A DNA stretch of 64,000 nt from Dipteris shenzhenensis (taxonomy: Eukaryota; Polypodiophyta; Polypodiopsida; Gleicheniales). The DNA is taken from the NCBI GenBank assembly GCA_047967505.1, contig CM106539.1; one strand, 5' to 3'. Positions 55,301 through 64,000 of this stretch are shown in pieces; position 1 is the stretch's first letter, and every line of letters begins with the position of its first letter. Both the position numbers and the translations under genes were made by a program. The notes beneath the pieces are model-generated. The model was not told where the DNA came from. It did no database searches and worked only from the letters and a program-made list of their open reading frames with translations.

Positions 55301-55859
55301 TCCCTCATTGCAATAGTGTAAGTAGAAGATTAAACTCCTGCACATATTTGTATGGCTACAAGTTCAGCTCATTACTGTGTTCTATTAATTTAGGCCCATG
55401 CCTCTTCTTCCTATTCCTTAGATTGAGAATCCCTATACTATTGACAAGTACCCAGAATGTGGTGGCTCTCCATTGCCATGACATTTGTATGTCAATTACC
55501 CTATACCTTCTGCAATGGGATGGGCATTTCCCATACAACTTGGGTATACACAAATTGAATAGTTTCTTGTTTGGATCTCCTATTGATGTCGCGAAGTAGG
55601 GAGGATATATATGGAGGTGTTCATTCAAGTTGAAAAAACCCCAAAAAAGGCCCTTGAATCCCTATGCCGTGCTTTTGTAGAATGCAAGTTCCGTCTCCGT
55701 ATGTTCTCAAAATGACCCTTGAATCCTTGTGCTATGCTTTTGTAAAATGCATACTGACCCCCTCTGTATTCCTTAAGGTTGAAAAAATGTCCCTTGAATC
55801 CCTATGCCATGAATTTTGTAAAATGCATATTGGCTCCCTCCCTCCCCCCTCCCTCCCTG

Positions 55860-55860
<1 letters not shown>
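52305..55860. other. 3' UTR and downstream intergenic; nothing else recognised
   Basis: The first few hundred bases after the TAG should include the ANKZF1-like 3' UTR; no single poly(A) signal stands out. Beyond that only short frames are present. Confidence 0.45.

Positions 55861-55938
<78 letters not shown>
55861..55938. repeat. (CT)n microsatellite
   Basis: Nearly pure CT dinucleotides, interrupted once by CAAAAC. Confidence 0.98.
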
Positions 55939-55941
<3 letters not shown>

Positions 55942-57027
55942 ACAGTACAGCCAGCAAACACACCAAATATCATGTACAATGGCCAGCAAATTGAAAGAGT
56001 GCAAACTTTCAAATACCTAGGGGTGGATATACCAGCAAATCACAGGTGGAGTGATTGTGTTCAAAGGAGGATTGATGCAGGGTGGGGTAAGTACTATCAG
56101 TTTGAGAATGATTGTAGGAATAATGACACTATAAGATGGGGTATTAGACAAATCCTTTTTGATGCATATGTTGTACAGACAGTGTTATATGGGGTGGAAG
56201 TTTGGGGAGGAAGTATCTCAGCATCAAAATGGGATGATATTGAGAGGATGCAAAAATCATTCATCAGAAGGCACTTGGGAATCAAAATTACCACACCCTA
56301 CTCAATCATGCTTCTAGAGACTGGCACCAAACCAATTGAAATAAGGGCATTGGAAAGAGTTTTCAATTACATCAAGAAGGTCAAGGCCATGGACATACAC
56401 AGACTACCAAGAAAGGCATGGGAAGCAAGTAGAAGACTTCAAAAAACAAATAAGAGTAAGATACTATCCTCAGGATGGTGGCTAGATATTCATGGCTAGT
56501 TCCAAAGGTGGGAAGTTGCCTCATATTTAGATAGCCCCTCAGACAAAATGGATGAGGAGGCATTGCAAAAAGTGCTCCTTGAAGCATTGCATCACAAATG
56601 GCAATCAGCTAAGAAAAGAGCTAAGTTTGAATACTATTGCCAACATATTAGTCCCAGCTATTGGAGCACATATGCTCAAGCAAAGGACAATGTTCAAAGA
56701 TACATAAGCATGCCCATACCTATTAATGTCAGGCGTAATATTGCAAGTATACGTACCCATTCTCATATGCTAGAGGTGGAGAGAGGAGCCTGGGGAGATA
56801 CTTCAAGAGATTGACGAATTTGCCAAATGTGTGATTTGCAGGACGTGGAGACAGAAGCACATGTTTTATTGACATGCCCACAGTATGCCCACATAAGGAA
56901 AGATTTTCAAAATGTCGTAGAGAGGCACTCAAATCTTGTGAGCCTACTCACGCATGTACATCCTCCTATCTTGGGCACATATATTGGTAGGATTCTTAAG
57001 CACAGAGAACAATGCACGATGTCGTAG
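55942..57027 (+). pseudogene. LINE ORF2 C-terminal part
   Basis: One frame runs 55942-57027 with two stops (TAG 56497, TGA 56812). It carries IERVQTFKYLGVDI and QTVLYGVEVWGGSI, typical of the RT thumb region of non-LTR retrotransposons, then a C-terminal zinc-binding motif CQMCDLQDVETEAHVLLTCP. Only two point stops separate it from an open frame, so decay is mild. The RT catalytic region is missing, as in 5'-truncated LINE insertions. It differs clearly from the LINE scrap in intron 4. Confidence 0.88.
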
Positions 57028-57176
57028 GCTATAAAGCAGTGATACTGTGTTACTTTATCACCCCTTCCTCTTTGGAGGATAGAGACTTCCTTTTTTGTAT
57101 CTTCTCTGATCAGATGAGGTCCCATGGGTCGTTTTTTGGCCCCCAGAGGACGATAATACAACATTCTATTCTATTC

Positions 57177-57180
<4 letters not shown>

Positions 57181-57261
<81 letters not shown>

Positions 57262-57268
57262 CCTCGCT

Positions 57269-57315
<47 letters not shown>
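57181..57315. repeat. (CT)n microsatellite
   Basis: About 135 bases of CT with a few CCCT interruptions, following an ATTCT repeat (57163-57180). Confidence 0.98.
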
Positions 57316-57316
<1 letters not shown>

Positions 57317-57420
57317 ACAACCATACAAGTAAGAATACAATTGTACACAAAGATATTGCCCCATGTGTGTGTCCGTGCTCTCTACCACCATGCAAGTTAG
57401 AATACAATTGTGCACAAAGA

Positions 57421-57477
57421 TATATTATATATATATATATATATATATGTACACACACATATATATATGCTCGCTGT

Positions 57478-57538
<61 letters not shown>
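57421..57538. repeat. Compound (AT)n-(TG)n-(AG)n microsatellite
   Basis: AT repeats at 57421-57468, TG at 57475-57502 and AG at 57503-57538 in direct succession. Confidence 0.97.
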
Positions 57539-57540
<2 letters not shown>

Positions 57541-59800
57541 GATAAAAATGGTACTTTACTTGTCATTTGGTACTAGGCTATAAAGGATAGCTTTGGAATA
57601 GCTCTAAATGCTATGAGTAGCTTTGGCATATGAACCCTATAAGACAGCTCTAGATAGCTACATGTATCCTCAACCAGTAGTGGTGGCTATGTTAGGAACC
57701 AACATGGTGGTTAAGATGGGCTAGTAGGTTGGACTATGACTCTATGTGCACCACCATGAGCATGCCCTAAAGAAACTCTAAAATGATGAAAAGCTGTAAA
57801 ATAGCCTTATTATACGAACCCTATAAGATAGATGGACTAGTATTGGTTTGTGGTATCCTACATGTGCATCAAGAGCTAGCACTATGATCAACCCATGGGG
57901 ATGGTTTGTGTGCGGCCATGAGCTTGTGAAGCGATCACGTACCACCAACACAAGATCTCTCATTGCACCATGCCCACGTGCAACATCAAGACAAATAAGG
58001 AAATATGGAATGCTGTAGATGCTTTGAGAATAACGGGTCTCTATAAAAACTAAACTAACCTCTGTATAAACAATTAAATGTCTTTGAAAATAAGAAACCG
58101 AGTCTAGCTCGATGGTCGACATGGGCCAATGTGCTGGTTTGTACGCTACCATGAAGCTGCAAAGCACCACCTGTCCTACATCAAGACCAATATGGTCGTC
58201 CACATGCGACACTAGATTGGTCCAGGTGTTCCCCTGTTAGCTAGCAGTGCGACACATGCCTTGTGGCAAGAACCAATGTAATTATTAACATGACATGAGC
58301 CATTGAGCTGGTCCATGTGTGCCACTATGATCCATTGAGCTGGTCCATGTGTGCCCCTATGAGCTTGCCAAGTGGAGGCATCAAGCAAATGGGTGATGGC
58401 ACCCATAAGTCATAATCTATTGAGTTGTGTCTACCACAATAAATAAAGGACACTATATCCAAGTCTCAACGTATGGCATAAAGGTGGTGAAGCACACTAT
58501 CTAAAAGTATGATGTGTCGTATAGATAATTCGTGACTCACAAGCATTGGACTTTGGCTCCCACTATAGGTAGGTGTGCCAGGCTAAGCATGCATTTTTTA
58601 TACAAAGGGGGGTCTACATGGTGCTACATGTTTGCATTTAAAACAACCACTAGGATGTCTACAAGTACTAACTAGCATGCTAGATGGCGATTGATGAAAA
58701 AATGGGGCAGATTGAATGTAGGCATCCCCAATGCCCCCCAATGTGATAATCATTATAGTGGGAGAAAACCCGATGAGAGTTGGAAGTCCAATTTTTTTGC
58801 TCTTTAAGACTTCTCAAGATAGTTTGTTTGAGAATTGCAAAAAATGTTTGTCAGTAAACACATATTTGCAAAACATCTTTATCATGTGTTTGAATGATGG
58901 ATCTTTGTGGCAACACTCAAATAACAGGTCACAAGGCACCCATGCACCTCTCTCAATACCATAGTCCTCTTTCCATTACTCCATTTCTTCATCATCCTCT
59001 TGCCCCTTGGTTGCTTTGCTCAAAAGAAAATCTCCTTTTGTATCAAAATCCTCCAATCTATTGCCAATGTCTGCTTGTGATTTGACCCATGTGTCTTGCC
59101 CCCTTTCTTCCTTTTGTTGCTCTATGGCTTGTTCTCCTAGTCTGCCTTCTCCTATGTATCTCTCCTCCTATCTGTTTATGTTTCCTCCCAGTCTTCTCCA
59201 TGATTTGTTTAGTCCTTGCCATAAAAGTTTGAGGAAGGATGAGAGAGTGGATGATTATGTGATGAATAGTGAGATTAGCTAGCCTCTTGTTTTATATAAT
59301 TGTTTGAGCATTTTCCCAACAAGTAACTATTAACCAAGTCTTAACCAAATTTTAATGTCTAAGTTTAGGCTTTAATAAAGGCCTAGATTTAAGGCTTAGG
59401 CTTAGGGACTTAATTAAGACCTAGGTTTAGGGCATTAATAAAGGCCTTATGAAAGTTGATCAATTTAAGCTTTACAACATATTTTTGCACATGGTTGATA
59501 AGGTGGTTGTATCCATCGTTTTATGGCCTCTATTTTAGAAATACACATGGAGATTTCAAAGACACCAACCCCTTGCTTTTTTATTTTTCACATAGGGAGG
59601 AGGAAGAGGGAGGAGGAGGAGGAGGAGAAGGGGATGCTGGGAGGTGGGATATCAAGGATAGGGAGCGCAAGGGTAAGGGTCTGCTAGAACACAGTAGTAT
59701 AAGGGAGCATGGACGCAATGGAGATCAATCATATGAATGCAATTGTGAACTTGAACACTGAACCCCAAAGAATGGGAGCTTCATTCCATTGAGAGAGACT
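57539..59800. other. Intergenic; a short tandem duplication only
   Basis: CCATTGAGCTGGTCCATGTG is repeated at 58300 and 58332 (32 bp period). GTTTAGG- and AAGGCCT-type short repeats lie at 59350-59450. No gene recognised. Confidence 0.5.
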
Positions 59801-60412
59801 TTGTTTGGCAATTATTTTGGCATTGTGGTCTCTTTGGCAATCTGCATGAGACCTTGTTTGAGTTTTTCGACTGCCCTTGCAGAGACTAGCTTCTATTATT
59901 AGTAGCTAAATATTCATTTGACACGGACTTCTAAAGCTTTGTTACTTCGTTTGGGTGCATGGCACTTTGTGGTCGTCTTTGTTGGAAGACACACTTTAAA
60001 TTATGTGGATTTTATTTCATTAGATTGTGTGAATATGCTGATTCATTGACTGCAAGTGCTGATTATCTACTTAGGATTCAAAGGGGTCTGATAATAAGTG
60101 CACAATATTATGTGCACAGGTTCTACACCATAAAGCATTTATTGAGACAAAACGCAACCATCTGGGGCAAACTACAAGAGTTCTTATTTGTCTCTGAGTT
60201 TCAAAATAGAGGGATCTAGCATGAACATGGTTTGTTGTGGATAAAGGATGCACCAATGTACATTACAACCTCAAATGAAGACATAGAAGCATATGTGGAC
60301 TGCTACATTAGCATTGACAACACCCTCTTGCAATTATCAAACAAACGACTCTATTAAATCACATCATCATCATACAAATGATTGACAGGAGAAACCCTAC
60401 AAACACTATCAA
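59801..60412 (+). repeat. Dispersed repeat, inverted partner of 17140-17757
   Basis: Matches 17140-17757 in reverse complement end to end; the two copies lie 42 kb apart on opposite strands. Here it runs directly into the helicase-endonuclease relic. Confidence 0.92.
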
Positions 60413-60615
60413 GTCTAAAGAAGGGACAACCATACGCTCAACCCCTCTCCTAACACCATCATACAAATGATTGACATGAGAAACCCTAAAAACACTATCA
60501 AGTAGGCTACAACATAGGAGGGACACAACCATACATTCAGCACTACAATTGCCTCTCCTAACATCATCGTACAAAGGATTGATGGGAGAAACCCTACAAA
60601 CACTATCAAGTCTAT
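60360..60615. repeat. Imperfect tandem repeat, unit about 95-105 bp
   Basis: ATACAAATGATTGAC followed by GAGAAACCCTACAAACACT recurs around 60371, 60465 and 60569, with CCTCTCCTAACACCATC words between. Confidence 0.8.
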
Positions 60616-60639
60616 CAAGTGTACAAACACTATCAAGTC

Positions 60640-61630
60640 TATATAGAAAAATGGACCTCATCGTCCTTGACAAAGTCTCACTGATAGGTCAAAACACTTT
60701 CCTTGCAATGGACATGGGCATGAGAGAAATGAAGCTGAACCACTCAAAACCAGGAGACCTATGTCAAGCGAGCCCAACAAAGGACGCATGGATTTTCTTT
60801 GACAAATGTGCTTCGTTGTTGGCAATGTCACCCACTGTTTGGAGGGACCATGTTACATAGTATGAACTAACACAACCAATATGATAAAAAGATGGCTTAT
60901 TCATTGACATCTTCAATAGGATATGAGTGGGCAAACAAACACATTGACATTGAAATAATAAACTCTATACTGGTGATCGCTAGAAATAAAGCATGCCATC
61001 CATCATCTTTATGACACTAACAATTCTGATGACAAGCACAATGAAGAGGTGTTCAATATGCTGCATACAATACCACATTTTCTGAAAGCTACAAATATCA
61101 TACACAAGACATGTAACAAGACATAACAAGTACCCACTAACTGCAAATGTATTGTAGGCTTGCATGCAGAGCTAAGACTCAAACCAGGGATGATAGTAGA
61201 TATTTGGTTGAGGAACCTTGACATCTCTGACGGCATCATAAATGGAGCAGATGGTATTTTCATAGACTCAAACATAAAAATCAAGCTAGCAATTGTGTGG
61301 GTCAAATTTCATAACCCCAACATAGGAACCGTGACAAGGACAAAGAACTCAAGCCTATATTCTGAACACACTCCATGAAAATGAACTCCCATCTTCCAAA
61401 TTGCAAGATAATTTTAGGTAGGGAAGAACAAACTCAACACCATATGTTGATATAAATTTTGAATACAACCACTAGTAGCAAGAACAATTCATCAAGCACA
61501 AGGGCTATCAATGGATTGCTTAGCATTCGACCCCTCTAACATAAAGTCGCACGGTCTAGTCAATGGTCCTTTAAGAAATCAAGCGCTTAAGGACTACATG
61601 ATCATGGGACACTACAACAACACGATTTCT
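60640..61630 (+). pseudogene. PIF1-type helicase relic (Helitron/Helentron-like)
   Basis: Conserved helicase pieces appear in order: motif II-like LIVLDKVSLIGQNTF (family DEVSMIG), WIFFD and LLAMSPTVWRDHV, then LHAELRLKPGMIVDI, LRNLDISDGIINGADGIF and VKFHNPNIG, and motif VI TIHQAQGLSMDCLAFDP followed by HGLVNG. Stops and at least one frameshift separate them. The Walker A region that should precede motif II is absent; the 615 bp dispersed repeat lies there instead. Order and wording fit PIF1 helicases carried by rolling-circle transposons. Confidence 0.75.
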
Positions 61631-61849
61631 CAATACAAAAACCAAAACAATGCAACCTATAGTCATTAAACACAAGAGGATACAATGCACATCAATAAAA
61701 AATTACTTCAAGCAAAAGCATTCAGGCATCGACAATACTCTATCTACAAGTGACATGATTCAAGTCCACAAAATCTGCAACAATCCAAGGATTCAATAGT
61801 GTCTATCATGACCAACGATTAGGCATCACAACATATGACAAAAAAGAAC

Positions 61850-62280
61850 TACAACTATGACTAGGTATCTACTATTACCATGAGGGAGAGGAGAGCTTGT
61901 TAACAATTATAAAATGTGAGAATATCGACAAAATTGTTGTAATTAACATATACAAGTCTCCAAAGTAAATTATTAATGCCATTCTCCACTCAATTGAACA
62001 ACAACTCTCAAAAGTTAAACAATCGACAAGGACTTACATCTTGGGAGACTTTAATTTTGACTACAACAAAAAAACACAAGCAATATCAAAATTCGTGACC
62101 TTCATGGCATTTCAAAACATGAAATAACTCATAAACACACCTTTGTCTATTCATGGGTCAACTCAGTACCATATATGGACAAACACATAGATCTATCAAC
62201 ATATCTGTGGCATGAATTACATTTATTGGTTCGACCATTCCCTTGTCTACACCATAGTTTCAAAAGACAAGACATAAATA
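61850..62280 (+). pseudogene. Endonuclease/exonuclease/phosphatase (EEP) domain relic
   Basis: Following the helicase on the same strand: KIVVINIYKSPK, stop, IEQQLSKVKQSTRTYILGDF then NFDYN, LINTPLSIHGST, HIWTN and, in a shifted frame, YWFDHSLVY. GDFNFD and the terminal DH are EEP landmarks (the family ends in SDH). A helicase joined to a C-terminal EEP domain is the layout of Helentron proteins rather than of ordinary plant Helitrons. Heavily mutated. Confidence 0.68.
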
Positions 62281-64000
62281 GGCAAGGATAGGCCCATTGA
62301 ATGAAAGTCAACTTGTCAAATACGGTTTCTTAGGGGAGAATTCGCAACCCTCCTCAAGGGAGGTGAAGCCCCCAAATGTTGTGTCCACCGCTTTTTGAAA
62401 TCAAAAGGGGAGTCCGTCCATGGCCTTATGCACAAGGAGTGGAGGCTTCTCTATTAGATCATAAATGTGCATAGGATAGGTGAATTCACCAACCGAAGGT
62501 AACATGGTTGTATGTAACTCTATTCAAATAAAAGGTCAAGAGTTCATGGATCAAATGCTTGCAAATTTTTGCAAAAGAGTCGCATGTACATTGACCCCTG
62601 CTTGGCAGACAACTTCCTAGGTGGCCTTGGGAGGCTGGTCACCTCTCATATACAAAAGCCATCTGTGAGTCAGCTTCCATGCCCACCCATCCATTTTGAT
62701 GTTTAAAACCCTTTTCTCTCGACTCTCAACTGCTATTGGATATCTTACATGTCCACCAAGGGCAAGCAAACAATTGTGGATCCCAGCTTAGGTTAAATGG
62801 TGGTAATGTAATTATATAAAGTAGCAATAAATCTGTAAATTTAGACCTTAAGTGCACTATAGTTGTTGGTTAGCAGATCCTCATTGTGGTTTCACTAGTT
62901 GCTACAAGGAGCTAATTAGTGTCTTTAATGCTTTCATGACTTTTAGTACATCATGTATGGATCATGAATAGTTAGACTTTTGCACATAGTGTGCAAGCAA
63001 CTATTTGAATTAAAGATTGACTTGTAGACCACTTGATATTATTCTACAAGCACCTTATGTTCCCTGTTCGTTAACTCGTACAAATGTCAAGCATAGAGAG
63101 CCTAATTGTCCCACCTAAGTTCCTTGTTCTTTAACTCATACAAAGGTCAAACATAGAGAGCCTAATTTGCTCATTAGATGGGCCTTCTTTTACATTTGCC
63201 ATGTCTCATTTTAGCAAAGAACACAAACAACTTTTTTGAAGGATCATGTATTCTCTTAGCTCGGTACACCGTCAAAAACTATGGTTTGTACAATGTGAAG
63301 TTAGAAGAAAGGCTTCTTATTTGCACTTGCAAGTAATCACCAAATGGAAATAGGAATGGAAACCAATAGAAACAAGGTTTTATCTATTTGTAGGTTTGAA
63401 TAAATAGAGGATGATTTAGTTAGGTCATCATTTCTTGCTCAAGTGCATGTTCCATCATTATGAGGACTATGGGTCCAACCTCATTTGGTACCACCATGGA
63501 GTTTATCTTGGTCTCAACATATGGTCTTGTTGATCTAGAAGGGCAAAGTAGCGTTGGCTTACTATCTTATTTGGAGAGCATCTCAAGAACTAGCTTTGGG
63601 CATTTATATTCCATCATAGCCAAGTATTTTTGAAGAAGGGGACTGTGCATTTGATTTAAATGACATGGTCTTTCAATTATCTTCAATATCTCATTTGTTT
63701 TTATAAAGATCTTGTTGATGATCCCCACATGTCAAAGGATTCTCTAAAAACAACTTTGTATCTACTCTTACTATTGAGGAAAACAACCTTGATACTGTAT
63801 CGAGACATTTATACTTGTGTGCAAAAGATATCATTACATCTTGGACATAGTTTGATGTGTAAAGCACATAGTAAGTCTTTTTGAAGGTGTGTTTTTGCAT
63901 GATAAATAGGTTTTTGTGTGTGTGAGGTATTGTGATGGTATATGTTTGTGATGGTCTATTTGTTTTAGTTTTGATGGTTGCTTCATTGAAGTTGTATTTT
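62281..64000. other. Right edge; one tandem duplication, no gene recognised
   Basis: A 60 bp head-to-tail duplication is clear at 63053-63168 (GTCAAGCATAGAGAGCC against GTCAAACATAGAGAGCC). Otherwise AT-rich sequence with short frames. Confidence 0.5.
63053..63168. repeat. 60 bp tandem duplication
   Basis: 63061 TCCCTGTTCGTTAACTCGTA pairs with 63121 TCCTTGTTCTTTAACTCATA, period exactly 60. Confidence 0.93.

Noticed and set aside
57012-57332. Ser/Leu- and Arg/Glu-repeat proteins over the CT tracts
   Set aside because: Pure artefacts of translating (CT)n and (AG)n microsatellites; the same applies at 55664-56020 and 55773-56012.

Overview
The window is nuclear DNA of a land plant with a large, repeat-rich genome. 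It holds Copia and chromodomain-bearing Gypsy retrotransposons primed by initiator-Met tRNA, a CACTA transposon end, LINE fragments and a satellite, and one plant-type host gene with very long introns. A fern, lycophyte or gymnosperm fits better than a compact angiosperm genome, but nothing here fixes the species.

Layout. 1-4196: a decayed Copia element on the minus strand, running off the left edge, with a 1.04 kb LTR. 5617-5980: a possible second minus-strand LTR remnant. 6215-7060: an inverted fragment of a non-coding LTR element family. 7375-8695: about seven copies of a 182 bp satellite. 9040-9543: a CACTA end with 38 bp hairpin subterminal repeats. 9544-11770: an unrecognised, decayed open-frame tract. 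12370-14985: a large inverted repeat carrying a 20 bp minisatellite. 16931-17757: a Copia RT scrap fused to a repeat that recurs, inverted, at 59801-60412. 18805-24793: a non-autonomous LTR element in an LTR-internal-LTR-internal-LTR tandem form, with intact target-site duplications.

26168-52304 is the only recognisable host gene: a plant ANKZF1/Vms1 orthologue. Seven exons join in frame into about 690 residues with the C2H2 finger, VLRF1 release-factor-like domain, ankyrin repeats, coiled coil, p97/Cdc48-binding VIM and C-terminal treble-clef finger. Its product is expected to free stalled nascent chains from 60S ribosomes in ribosome-associated quality control. Intron 4 (5.2 kb) holds a LINE scrap. 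Intron 6 (17.9 kb) is mostly a nest: an older Gypsy element (35981-51762) carrying a younger Gypsy element (38804-45253) and a truncated minus-strand Copia element (about 45565-49101).

52305-64000 has no intact gene. It holds a LINE 3' end between simple repeats (55861-57540), several short tandem duplications, and a decayed PIF1-type helicase plus endonuclease frame (60400-62280) that resembles the protein of Helentron-type rolling-circle transposons.

The less usual signals are the tandem non-autonomous LTR element, the CACTA hairpin repeats, a Copia leader packed with about sixteen GTACGG words (SBP/SPL-type core), the helicase-endonuclease relic, and a recurring pattern of TAG stops where CAG is expected in the retroelements. 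All calls were made by eye from sequence; no searches were run.
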